DNA of 64,000 nucleotides from WTFV01 sp965200895. Its GTDB lineage: Bacteria > Acidobacteriota > Vicinamibacteria > Vicinamibacterales > UBA8438. Shown here piece by piece: positions 1-7,598 of this stretch. The notes beneath the pieces are model-generated. The model made no database searches and was not told the origin of the DNA. It saw nothing but the letters and a program-made list of their open reading frames with translations. The translations under genes were made by a program, and so were the position numbers. The stretch spans positions 1,116,001 to 1,180,000 of the forward strand of contig CBDAVM010000001.1 of the NCBI GenBank assembly GCA_965200895.1. The letters are read 5' to 3'. Positions within the stretch are counted from its first letter, which is position 1. Each line of letters opens with the position of its first letter.

Positions 1-2
1 CG

Positions 3-788
3 CCGGGGGAGACGCTCGACCTGGACATCGTCTACGAGCGCGTGCTGGTGGATGCCGACGGCGAGCAGTGGCTGTTCACCATCGGGAAGGACGGCATTCT
101 CTGGAAGCTCGACCGGCGGACCGGCGCGCTCGTCGACCTGCGCGAGACCGTCTACCAGGACATCTTCGACTCGATCGACCGGACCACCGGGCGGTTCACG
201 TACCGGCAGGACATCATCGACGCGCGCATCGGCGATCGCGTGCCCGCCTGTCCCAGCCTGCTGGGCGGCCACAACTGGCAGGCGTCGGCGTATCACCCCG
301 GGGCCGGTGCGCTGGTGATCCCGCTCCATCAGGCGTGCATGTACCTGACCGGGCGCGAGGTGGAGTTCGTCGAGGGCGGCGGCGGAGAGGCCGGCCGGTC
401 CGAGTACCGCGAGATGCCCGGCACCGACGGGAACGTCGGCAAGCTGGCCGCCTACGACGTGCGGACGATGGAAGAGCTGTGGAGCCGCGAACAGCGCGCC
501 GCATTCCTGACGTCGACGCTGACGACGGCCGGCGGACTCGTCTTCGCGGGCGACGCCGACCGCTACTACCGGGCGTTCGACATCGACACCGGGGACGTCC
601 TGTGGGAGACGCGCCTGGGCGCCGCCGCGGCCGGCTATCCCATCACCTACGAGGCGGGCGGGCGGCAGTTCCTCGCTGTCCCGGCGGCGCTGGGAGGCGC
701 GTTCCGGAGCCTCACCGCGCAGCTCACCCCGGAGGTCTTCCAGCCGGAGGGAGGGAACGCGCTCTACGTCTTCGCCCTGCCGGAGTGA
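3..788 (+). CDS. PQQ-type quinoprotein dehydrogenase, C-terminal part (5' end outside window)
   Basis: This is the C-terminal 261 residues of a secreted beta-propeller dehydrogenase of the PQQ alcohol/glucose dehydrogenase type; the reading frame is open from base 3, so the gene begins upstream. Typical propeller blade motifs are visible: a W-K-L-D-R-x-T-G repeat near the start, A-Y-D-V-R-T-M-E-E-L-W in the middle, and A-F-D-I-D-T-G-D-V-L-W near residue 190. It ends in the short hydrophobic tail ALYVFALP plus a glutamate, nearly the same ending as the five other quinoproteins of this window. Two Cys (ACPSLLGG and QACMYL) match positions in the paralogue at 60165. Family knowledge says such enzymes oxidise alcohols or sugars in the periplasm and pass electrons to cytochrome c; the substrate cannot be told. 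Confidence in the family is high. Confidence 0.9.
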   Translation, partial: PGETLDLDIVYERVLVDADGEQWLFTIGKDGILWKLDRRTGALVDLRETVYQDIFDSIDRTTGRFTYRQDIIDARIGDRVPACPSLLGGHNWQASAYHPGAGALVIPLHQACMYLTGREVEFVEGGGGEAGRSEYREMPGTDGNVGKLAAYDVRTMEELWSREQRAAFLTSTLTTAGGLVFAGDADRYYRAFDIDTGDVLWETRLGAAAAGYPITYEAGGRQFLAVPAALGGAFRSLTAQLTPEVFQPEGGNALYVFALPE

Positions 789-861
789 CCGAGGCGAACC
801 GGCGTCAGAAACGGAAGAGCAGGCATGCCACCGCGTCGCGAGCTGCATTGCGATGCCGCCG

Positions 862-1668
862 ATGCCCGAGCTGCCTGAAGCCGAGACGGTGCGGCGCACG
901 CTGGCGTCCGTCGTTGAAGGCCGTACCATCGCGGCGGTCTCGTTCCCCTGGCCCCGCACCTGCGTCGGGGATCCGGACGCGACCCGGGCGCGGCTGGCCG
1001 GCCAGCGCATCAAGCGCCTGGAGCGCTACGGGAAGTATCTGCTGTTCCGGTTGCGTCGGGACAGCCGTGACTCGCTGCTGGTCGTGCACCTGCGGATGAC
1101 CGGCAGTCTGATCGTGAACGGGACGTCCGGAAAACACACGCGGGCCAGCATGACCCTGGACGACGGCACCGGGGTGATGTTCCAGGATGTCCGCAAGTTC
1201 GGCCGCTGGCAGTGGACCGAGCGGCTGCCGGCCCGTCTGGCCGCGCTGGGGCCGGAGCCGCTGGAGATCGACGTCGGCACGTTCGCTGCCCGGTTGCGCT
1301 CCCGCCGGGCGCGGCTCAAGGCGCTGCTGCTCGACCAGGAGTTCGTGCGCGGCCTGGGCAACATCTACGCTGACGAGGCGCTGTTCCGGGCCCGCCTGCA
1401 CCCCCTGCGCCGCGGCGCCGAAGTCGGACTGCGCAAGGCGCGCGACCTGCACGGCGCGATACAGGCCGTGCTGCGCGACGCCATCGAGGCCGGCGGCGCC
1501 AGCATCCGTGACTACCGCGACAGCCTCGGCGCGGAGGGCGGCTTCCAGCACGAGATCCGGATCTACGGCAGGGACGGCGAGCCGTGCGTGACCTGCGGGA
1601 CGCGCGTCCGCCGGGTGCTGGTGGCGCAGCGCAGCACCTGCTTCTGCCCGCGCTGCCAGCGGCGGTGA
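862..1668 (+). CDS. mutM: formamidopyrimidine-DNA glycosylase (zinc-finger type)
   Basis: This bifunctional DNA glycosylase/AP lyase removes oxidised purines such as 8-oxoguanine. I chose the ATG at 862 over the in-frame ATG at 853 because the family needs Pro as the mature N-terminal residue: MPELPEAETV gives the catalytic Pro2 and Glu3 after Met removal. The middle carries the GLGNIYADEALF motif that precedes the helix-two-turn-helix. The C-terminus has the four-cysteine zinc finger (C242/C245 and C262/C265). The length of 268 residues is normal. It follows the PQQ dehydrogenase by 73 bp on the same strand but has no obvious functional link to it. A zincless relative lies at 40939-41775 and a fragment of that type at 39272-39517. 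Confidence 0.95.
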   Translation: MPELPEAETVRRTLASVVEGRTIAAVSFPWPRTCVGDPDATRARLAGQRIKRLERYGKYLLFRLRRDSRDSLLVVHLRMTGSLIVNGTSGKHTRASMTLDDGTGVMFQDVRKFGRWQWTERLPARLAALGPEPLEIDVGTFAARLRSRRARLKALLLDQEFVRGLGNIYADEALFRARLHPLRRGAEVGLRKARDLHGAIQAVLRDAIEAGGASIRDYRDSLGAEGGFQHEIRIYGRDGEPCVTCGTRVRRVLVAQRSTCFCPRCQRR

Positions 1669-1820
1669 GGGCCGTGCTCCGGTGGAACGATCAGCCGCGT
1701 ACCGCGACGCGACAAGGACGAGCCGTCTTCGGTCGGCATGCCACCGGCACGACCCGCCGGTCGTCGGCATCGGCGGCGGCGACCCGCAGCAGAGGACGGC
1801 CGCTCATCCGGCACACCTGC

Positions 1821-2321
1821 TCATGCGCTCCGGAACGCCGCTTCGAGCGCGGCGACCTCCAGCTTCCGCATCCCCATCATCGCCGCCTGCACGCGGGCCG
1901 CGGCCTCCCGGTCGTCGTCGTTGAGGAAGCGGATCAGGGCCTCCGGGACGATCTGCCACGAGACGCCGAAACGGTCGACCAGCCACCCGCACCGACTCTC
2001 CACCCCGCCGTCCGCCGTCAGCGCGCTCCACAAGCGGTCCGTCTCGGCCTGGTCCTGCGTCCGCACCGCGATGGACGCGGCGGGCGTGAGGGTGTAATGC
2101 GGTCCGCCGTTCAGCGCCATGTACGGCGCCCCGGCCAGGGTGAACTCCACGACCAGAGGCGGTGCGTCAGGGGTCGGTTTCTGAACGGTCTCGATCCGGC
2201 TGTCCGGCAGCAGGGAGACATAGAATGCCGCCGCCTCGTGCCCCCGGCCGTCGAACCACAGGCAGGTCCGGACCTTCGGCTTGGATCCCACCGGAGAAGT
2301 GTACGGGCGACCGCCCGGCAT
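1821..2321 (-). CDS. PhnB-like VOC-fold protein
   Basis: This small protein has the vicinal-oxygen-chelate fold, of the group often annotated as PhnB or 3-demethylubiquinone methyltransferase-like. Visible family motifs are TCLWFDGRGHEAAAFY near the start, NGGPHYTLTPAAS in the middle, and the CGWLVDRFGVSWQIVPEAL stretch before a C-terminal helix rich in Ala and Arg. No enzymatic function is proven for this subfamily. The ATG at 2321 gives 166 residues; a GTG at 2291 (VGSKPKVRT) would place the family core right at the N-terminus and is a good alternative. A decayed relative that retains only the leader and the C-terminal helix lies 1.6 kb away at 3855-4052 on the same strand. Confidence 0.8.
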   Translation of the reverse strand: MPGGRPYTSPVGSKPKVRTCLWFDGRGHEAAAFYVSLLPDSRIETVQKPTPDAPPLVVEFTLAGAPYMALNGGPHYTLTPAASIAVRTQDQAETDRLWSALTADGGVESRCGWLVDRFGVSWQIVPEALIRFLNDDDREAAARVQAAMMGMRKLEVAALEAAFRSA

Positions 2322-2412
2322 GTCGAACGCCGTGCCCCGACCGACGCCGCCGGATCATCCGCTGTGGTGAGGGCGCCGGCGCCCGGCTTCGGCATCGGTG
2401 ACAGTCGGGAGG

Positions 2413-2505
2413 GAGAATCGGCTGGGGTCGAACCGGTCCAAGGGCGTCCATGCAGTGCGGGACGGCACGTGTGGTCCGTCGAGAATCGGCTCGGGTCGAA
2501 CCGGT
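2413..2505. repeat. 25-bp direct repeat pair (one mismatch)
   Basis: Bases 2413-2437 recur at 2481-2505 with one mismatch; the repeat starts gagaatcggct. The period is 68 bp. It lies in the non-coding stretch between the divergent VOC gene and a small plus-strand ORF. Its function is unknown; it could be a short tandem duplication remnant. Confidence 0.7.
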
Positions 2506-2589
2506 GCGGGGCGTCCCGCCGGGCGTCGCCCGGTCGTCCGCTATGCTGAGGGTAATGCTGGGGACGCCGGCCGGGAAGGATGCCGCGCC

Positions 2590-2745
2590 ATGACCGGCTT
2601 CGGGGATCCGGGCTGGGAGCGCACCTGCCTAGCCAAACTGGACGGCACGTACGAGCTCGGTGCGTGCTACCTGACGATCAGCCTCGGCGAACGGTACGAG
2701 GACGCGTGCTACAAGCTGATCGCCGCCATCATCCGGCCGGACTGA
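2590..2745 (+). CDS. small hypothetical protein
   Basis: This is a 51-residue open frame starting MTGFGDPGWERT and ending AAIIRPD. A purine-rich GGGAAGGA lies about 10 bases before the ATG. The composition (three Cys, Tyr and Asp, balanced hydrophobics) is more protein-like than the surrounding Arg/Pro-rich shadow frames. I recognise no family, and no signal peptide or membrane segment is visible. It may not be a gene. Confidence 0.3.
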   Translation: MTGFGDPGWERTCLAKLDGTYELGACYLTISLGERYEDACYKLIAAIIRPD

Positions 2746-2839
2746 CGCGCGAATGTCCGCGACCGACGGCGCCGAATCCACGGGGACGGCAGACGCGCCG
2801 CAGCGATGGGCGCGTTGATCCGACGACGCAGCGGCTCCT

Positions 2840-3829
2840 TCAGCCGGCGAGCATCTCGCCGAACCGCGGGGACGCCGGCGAGCGGTCGCTGACGGCGAGA
2901 CCCACCTGCGCGATGCGCGTCTCGGCGCCGCCCGCGACGGTGACGTACTTCCAGCACGCGCCGTCGGTTTCGCGCACCTCCGCAGGGTGCTCGACGACGC
3001 GGGTCGCACCCGTGCGGACCGGTTCCAGCTCCGTCGCGTGCCGCAGGGTCCCGGCGGCGCCTGTCGGGTCCGGCGGGCGGCTGGTGCAGATGACCTCAGC
3101 GGCCCGCGTCGCGACCTGGATCTCGCCGATGGGGGAGGACCGGACGATGCGCCGCAGCCGACCGTCGATCTCCGCCGTCGACCATCCCGCCGCGTCGGCC
3201 GCGGCGACGAAGCGTTCCAGGAGCACGGCCTGTACGATCATCTGCTGGCCCAGCAGTCTCTCGAATACGCTGCGGATCTCGCCGAACTCGCGGGTGCGGG
3301 CCGCGGCCAGCAGGTCCGGCTCGCTGAACGTCGCCAGCACCGCGGTCATGACCGGCGACGTGTAGACGCCGCCCTGGCGCGCCTGCTCCTCGAAGGCGAG
3401 CGCGTTGCCGACCTGCACGATCCGCCGGCGATCGACGCCAGAGACGCCGACGTACTTGAAGACCTCGTTGTCGATCTCGCGCACCTGCGCGCCCTGCGCC
3501 ACGACATCGTCGCTGTCCGGCGCGGACGAGAGCAGACGGAAGAACGCCGAGGCCTGCGGCTGCACCGCCGGGTCGGGATCGAACCGGAAGTACACCGGCT
3601 CGCCGCTGGCGTCGCGGACGTTGGTGAGGTAGGCGATGCCCGTCTCCTCCGTGATCCAGCACTCGTCGAGCACCGTCGTCGCCGCGACGTCCGAGAGCGT
3701 GTCGATTAGCTGCCCGGCGTCCTGTGCGGCGGACTCCGACGCCGCCACCAGGTGCGCGACGATGCGCGCCTGCCCCGTCATCTGGTCGTCGAGCGCGCGC
3801 GCCACGTCCGCCAGCGAAATGTCGCTCAT
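2840..3829 (-). CDS. unknown protein with two copies of a sensor-like module
   Basis: This 329-residue protein starts at the ATG at 3829 (MSDISLADVARALDDQ). I do not recognise a named family. It has an internal duplication: the block around VREIDNEVFKYVGVSG... followed by RRIVQVGNAL (about residues 120-160) recurs near the C-terminus as VRETDGACWKYVTVAGG... followed by TRIAQVGLAV. The part before the first block (CWITEETGIAYLTN, then FRFDPDPAVQPQASAFF) resembles small-molecule-binding Cache-like sensor folds, but there is no signal peptide, transmembrane helix, kinase or chemotaxis domain, so it looks cytoplasmic. The N-terminal 40 residues are a predicted amphipathic helix. It stands alone between two VOC-related sequences. 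The call as a double-module sensor-like protein is inference. Confidence 0.6.
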   Translation of the reverse strand: MSDISLADVARALDDQMTGQARIVAHLVAASESAAQDAGQLIDTLSDVAATTVLDECWITEETGIAYLTNVRDASGEPVYFRFDPDPAVQPQASAFFRLLSSAPDSDDVVAQGAQVREIDNEVFKYVGVSGVDRRRIVQVGNALAFEEQARQGGVYTSPVMTAVLATFSEPDLLAAARTREFGEIRSVFERLLGQQMIVQAVLLERFVAAADAAGWSTAEIDGRLRRIVRSSPIGEIQVATRAAEVICTSRPPDPTGAAGTLRHATELEPVRTGATRVVEHPAEVRETDGACWKYVTVAGGAETRIAQVGLAVSDRSPASPRFGEMLAG

Positions 3830-3854
3830 CGGTCTGCGTGCCTCCTCGGATTCC

Positions 3855-4052
3855 CCGGAACGCCGCTTCGGGGGGCGGCCATGTCCAGCTTCCGCAATTC
3901 CATCATCGCCGGCTGCGGGCGACCGGCGGCATCCCGATCCGCGTTCCATGCGGGTCGTCCATCCCGCGACGGCGGCCCGGCTCCGACCGACGGAGGCCGC
4001 CGCGACCACGGGTTCTCTAGAGTGTACGGGCACCCGCCGGGCAAGTCGAGCG
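3855..4052 (-). pseudogene. internally deleted remnant of a VOC/PhnB-like gene
   Basis: Two separate stretches match the VOC gene at 1821-2321. Bases 3855-3946 correspond to its last ~30 codons (here AMMELRKLDMAA against AMMGMRKLEVAA), and bases 4021-4052 correspond to its leader around the start codon (shared agtgtacgggc). The central ~120 codons are missing and the position of the ATG has become TTG. The order and strand are preserved, so this is an old paralogue that lost its core by internal deletion. Confidence 0.65.
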
Positions 4053-4092
4053 ACGCGCCCGCCGCGGTCGGTCGCCCGGCGTATCCCCGACG

Positions 4093-4183
4093 GGCGGATC
4101 CGGGCGGGCCCCGGCGCACGACTGCCCACGCTGCCGAGAAGTCCATCCACTCAGGCGGATCCGGGCGGGCCCCGGCGCACGAC
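4093..4183. repeat. 30-bp perfect direct repeat pair
   Basis: Bases 4093-4122 are repeated exactly at 4154-4183; the unit begins ggcggatccgggcgggcccc and the period is 61 bp. It sits in the gene-free stretch between the VOC remnant and the molybdoenzyme gene. The rest of 4184-4347 shows no gene or clear signal. Confidence 0.85.
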
Positions 4184-4347
4184 CGGGAGCGCGCGCCGCT
4201 CATGCGTTCCGATGCGACCGGGGCGCGGTCGGCCCCCGTTGCGCGCGGCGAGCGCGTCGGCGTTGCAGATCCGCCCGTCACCGTCGCGCGGGACGAACGT
4301 CCGGCCTGTCGTCGGCGAATCCTGCGCGGGTGGTGACGAGGCGCCGG

Positions 4348-6546
4348 TTACCCGCCGGCGGCGGCGCGGCGCAGTTCCACCGCGCACGCCTTGTACGACG
4401 GCTGCTTCGAGTAGGGGTCGAACACCGCGTCGGTGAGGCGGTTGGTCTCCGCGTAGTGCATCGGGACGAAGACGTGCCCCGGCTGCACCGAGCGGGTGAC
4501 GAACGCGGTGGCGGCGATGCGGCCGCGGCGCGACTCCACGTGGACGGCGTCGCTGGTGACGACGCCGCGCGCCCTGGCGTCGGCCGGGTTGACCTCCACG
4601 TAGACCTGCGCGGGATGCAGCTTGCGCAGCACGGCCGACTTCGCGGTGCGGGTCTGGGTGTGCCACTGCGCCGCGCTGCCGCGGCCGGTCAGCAGCAGCA
4701 GGGGGAACCGGTCGTCGGGCGCCTCCGGGAGCGGGCGCGGATCCTCGTGGAGGAAGCGGGCGCGCCCGTCCGGGTGGTGGTAGCGGCCGTCCTCGAAGAG
4801 GCGCCGTTCGGTGCGTCCGGCCGCCGCCGGATCCTGCGCCGGGCAGGGCCACTGGACGCCGCCGCGCTCGTCGAGCATGTCGTAGTCGTCGATGCCGGTG
4901 ATGTCGCACGGCTGGCCCGCCGACAGGCGCTTGAGGATCTGGAACGTTGCGGCCGGCGACTCCCAGGCCCGGAACATCTCGCCGCAGCCCCAGTATTCGG
5001 CCACCAGCCTGAAGATGGAGAAGTCGGCGAGGGCCCGCTCCGGCGCGCGGGCCACCTTGCGGATCCGGCCGATGCGCCGCTCGGAGTTGATGAAGGTCCC
5101 GTCCTTCTCGCCCCAGCCGGCGGCCGGCAGCACGAGGTCGGCCATCCGCGCCGTCTCGGTGGTGGCGTACATGTCCTGCACGACGAGGCAGTCGAGGCGG
5201 CCCAGGATGTCGCGCGCCTGGTCCTGGTTGATCCAGGAGTGGGCGGTGTTCGTGCAGACGACCCACAGCCCGCGGATCCGCTCCTGCAGGATGCCCTCCA
5301 TGATCTCGTGGTAGGCGCGGCCGGCGCGGGTCGGGACGAGCGCCGGGTCGATGTCGAGCACCCGCGCCACCTTCTCCCGGTGTGCGGGATTGGCGAAGTC
5401 GTGGCCGCCGAGCAGGTTGGTGGTATTGCTGAACAGGCGCGAACCCATCGCGTTGCACTGGCCGGTGATGGAGTTGGCGCCCGTGCCCGGCCGCCCGATG
5501 TTGCCGGTCATCAGCGCCAGGGCGATGATGCTCTGCGCGGTGCGCACGCCCTGGTAGCTCTGGTTGACGCCCATCGTCCACCAGAACGAGACGCGGTCGC
5601 CGCGATGGATCGTCTCCGCGAGCCGTTCGACGACCGCCGCGCCGAGACCGGTTTCCCGGGTCACCCGGTCGAGCGTGCAGGGTGCGACCGCCGCTGCGTA
5701 CTCGTCGAAGCCGCGCGTGTGGGCGTCGATGTAGGCCCGATCGATCCAGCCGCGCTCGATGAGCAGCCGGGCGAGGCCGTGGAAGAGCGTCTGGTCGGCC
5801 TTGGGCCGGATCGCCAGGTGCTCGGTCGCCTGCATCGCCGTCTCGGTGACGCGCGGATCGATGACGACGATGGCCGGATCGTGGGGATTCCGGAGCACCC
5901 GTTCCCACAGGATGGGATGGGCGATGCAGGGGTTCGCCCCGACGAACACGATGACGTCCGATTCCTCGAAATCCCCGTAGGTGTAGGGGGGCGCATCGAA
6001 ACCGAACGCCTGCTTGTAGGCTACCACCGAGGTCGCCATGCATTGGCGGGTGTTGCCGTCGCCGTGGACCATGCCCATCCCGAACTTGGCCAGCGCGCCG
6101 AGCAGCGCCATCTCCTCGGTCGCCATCTGCCCCGTGCCGAGGAACGCCACCGACTCCGGCCCGTGCTGCGCCTGGATCGCCCGGAAGCGCTCGACCATCG
6201 TCCGCAGCGCCGTGTCCCAACCCACCGGCCGCTGGACGCCAGCCGCATCGCGCAGCAGCGGTGTCGTGGCGCGGTCGGCGGCCCCGAGCACGGCCAGCGC
6301 CTCCCAGCCCTTGGGACAGGCGACGCCGCGGTTCACCGGGTAGTCGGCGGCCGGGGTGAGGCTCACCGCCTCGCCGTCCTTCAGGTGGACGGTGAGGCTG
6401 CAACCGGTCGAGCAGTAGCCGCACACCACGTCGGTCGTGGCGTCGGGCCTGAGCCGGGCCGGCACCTGCCCGAGGCCGAAGCCGCCGGGCGTGCGGAGGA
6501 GATCGCGGGTCAGAGCACCGTCGCGTTGGTACAGCATCGGCAGCAT
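4348..6546 (-). CDS. NasA/NarB-type nitrate reductase, molybdopterin catalytic subunit
   Basis: This molybdopterin-guanine-dinucleotide oxidoreductase belongs to the assimilatory/periplasmic nitrate reductase branch and has 732 residues. A [4Fe-4S] site is formed by C42, C45, C49 (CGYCSTGC) and C77 (GVACPKG). The predicted molybdenum ligand is the Cys in GNTRQCMATSV, where NasA proteins carry theirs. The block FWWTMGVNQSYQGVRTAQ followed by GQCNAMGSRLFSNTTNLLGG is characteristic of NasA/NarB. The C-terminal molybdopterin-binding domain holds the LTGRGSAAQWHTQTRT motif. There is no twin-arginine signal, so a cytoplasmic location is likely. It lies 24 bp downstream of a dmsC-like gene, an unusual partner for an assimilatory enzyme; no Fe-S subunit and no nitrite reductase are present. 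Nitrate as substrate is inferred from family motifs only. Confidence 0.85.
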   Translation of the reverse strand: MLPMLYQRDGALTRDLLRTPGGFGLGQVPARLRPDATTDVVCGYCSTGCSLTVHLKDGEAVSLTPAADYPVNRGVACPKGWEALAVLGAADRATTPLLRDAAGVQRPVGWDTALRTMVERFRAIQAQHGPESVAFLGTGQMATEEMALLGALAKFGMGMVHGDGNTRQCMATSVVAYKQAFGFDAPPYTYGDFEESDVIVFVGANPCIAHPILWERVLRNPHDPAIVVIDPRVTETAMQATEHLAIRPKADQTLFHGLARLLIERGWIDRAYIDAHTRGFDEYAAAVAPCTLDRVTRETGLGAAVVERLAETIHRGDRVSFWWTMGVNQSYQGVRTAQSIIALALMTGNIGRPGTGANSITGQCNAMGSRLFSNTTNLLGGHDFANPAHREKVARVLDIDPALVPTRAGRAYHEIMEGILQERIRGLWVVCTNTAHSWINQDQARDILGRLDCLVVQDMYATTETARMADLVLPAAGWGEKDGTFINSERRIGRIRKVARAPERALADFSIFRLVAEYWGCGEMFRAWESPAATFQILKRLSAGQPCDITGIDDYDMLDERGGVQWPCPAQDPAAAGRTERRLFEDGRYHHPDGRARFLHEDPRPLPEAPDDRFPLLLLTGRGSAAQWHTQTRTAKSAVLRKLHPAQVYVEVNPADARARGVVTSDAVHVESRRGRIAATAFVTRSVQPGHVFVPMHYAETNRLTDAVFDPYSKQPSYKACAVELRRAAAGG

Positions 6547-6570
6547 CGGTCTACAGGGTTCCAGGGATCG

Positions 6571-7557
6571 CTACAACGTTCCCGGCATGCGCGGTGAGGC
6601 GACCGCAGCGAAGAACAGGTAGCGCTCCAGGAGCTCGCCCGCCAGACACGCGGCGAAGAGCATCCCCGCGAGCACGACGAAGACGAGGTCCGGGCCGTGG
6701 GCCGGGTCCGCCGGCGCGCGGCTCAGCAGGAGCAGGCCGGGCATGGCGAGGCCGCCGAGCAGACCGGCCGCTAAGCGCGCCACCGTGGCGTTGGAGAGCG
6801 CGCCGGTCATCAGCCACGCCGTGCGCTTCATCGACGTGGTCGATCGCGAGGCCAGATGGCGGAACAGCGCCGCCTCGAACAGCAGCTTCGCGGCCGACGC
6901 GACGATGAGACCGCGGCACAGCAGGACGCCGTAGCGGTCGACGGCCGCTGCGGCAAGGCTCGCGTCGCCGCCCGCCGAGACCATCAGCAGCGGCAGCCAG
7001 GCCGCGGCCAGCCCCAGCACGGCGGTCGTCAGGAAGAAGCGGCAGGCCGTGGCCGGCCCGTTCCAGAAGTCACGCTTCGTGTAGGCGTAGACCATCACCG
7101 AGCAGAGCACGCCGCCGACGCCCGACAGGGCCACCCCCCAGCCGAGCCACCATCCGAACCCGGCCCATCCGGACGCGACCGCCGCTTGGGAGCCGGTCGT
7201 CGAATCCCATCCGGCGAGGTGGCCGGGCCAGCCCGCCGACTCCGCCCAGGACCAGGCGGCGTAGGTCACGGCCAGCCCCGCGAAGACGCCGAAGGCCAGG
7301 ATCTCGCGGCTGAGCCAGGAATGCCGGAGTCCCAGCACGGCGCGGCAGGCGTAGCGCGGGCGCCCCAGGTGCAGCACGCTGACGCCGAGCGCCAGCAGGC
7401 CGAACACCAGCGCGCTCGCGCTGTGCGCCGGGCGGATGCCGGCCGTCAACGCCCCGGGGACGAGCGCCTCCAGCAGCCGCTCCACCAGGAACGCCCCGAC
7501 CGAGAGCTGCGTGAGGGCCAGCATCAGGACGAGCGGCCAGTGCGCCCTAGCGCTCAA
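6571..7557 (-). CDS. DmsC-like membrane anchor subunit, 5' end displaced by an IS
   Basis: This polytopic protein of the DmsC/NrfD-like anchor family opens with HWPLVLMLALTQLSVGAFLVE, matching the E-W-P-L start of DmsC, and has about eight hydrophobic segments. DmsC-type subunits anchor molybdoenzymes and oxidise quinol. The gene shares an operon with the molybdoenzyme downstream. An IS4-type element sits at codon 9/10: the original start was probably the GTG at 9990-9992 (minus strand). Joining 9992-9968, one CTAG and 7546 downward restores one uninterrupted frame (MSAGGSGRPRAHWPLVL). In the present arrangement a TTG at 7557-7555, inside the IS end, could restart translation and lose only the first residues. 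Whether the gene is still expressed is unknown. Confidence 0.75.
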   Translation of the reverse strand: MSARAHWPLVLMLALTQLSVGAFLVERLLEALVPGALTAGIRPAHSASALVFGLLALGVSVLHLGRPRYACRAVLGLRHSWLSREILAFGVFAGLAVTYAAWSWAESAGWPGHLAGWDSTTGSQAAVASGWAGFGWWLGWGVALSGVGGVLCSVMVYAYTKRDFWNGPATACRFFLTTAVLGLAAAWLPLLMVSAGGDASLAAAAVDRYGVLLCRGLIVASAAKLLFEAALFRHLASRSTTSMKRTAWLMTGALSNATVARLAAGLLGGLAMPGLLLLSRAPADPAHGPDLVFVVLAGMLFAACLAGELLERYLFFAAVASPRMPGTL

Positions 7558-7568
7558 TCACAGTTGAC
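7547..7568 (+). repeat. left terminal inverted repeat, IS copy 1
   Basis: The 22-bp left end starts ctagcgctcaatcac and pairs with 9946-9967 (complement ctagcgctacatcac), with three mismatches. The outer CTAG may be target duplication and not part of the element. Confidence 0.85.
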
Positions 7569-7592
7569 ACAGGCCGTGGCTCAGTGTAGAAG
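7564..7592 (+). promoter_or_regulatory. probable transposase promoter overlapping the left IS end
   Basis: TTGACA at 7564-7569 and TAGAAG at 7587-7592 are spaced by 17 bp and lie just before the transposase start at 7599. The -35 box overlaps the inverted repeat, a layout that lets transposase binding repress its own promoter. The same sequence is in copy 2. The promoter is inferred from the consensus match only. Confidence 0.5.
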
Positions 7593-7598
7593 GTTTCT

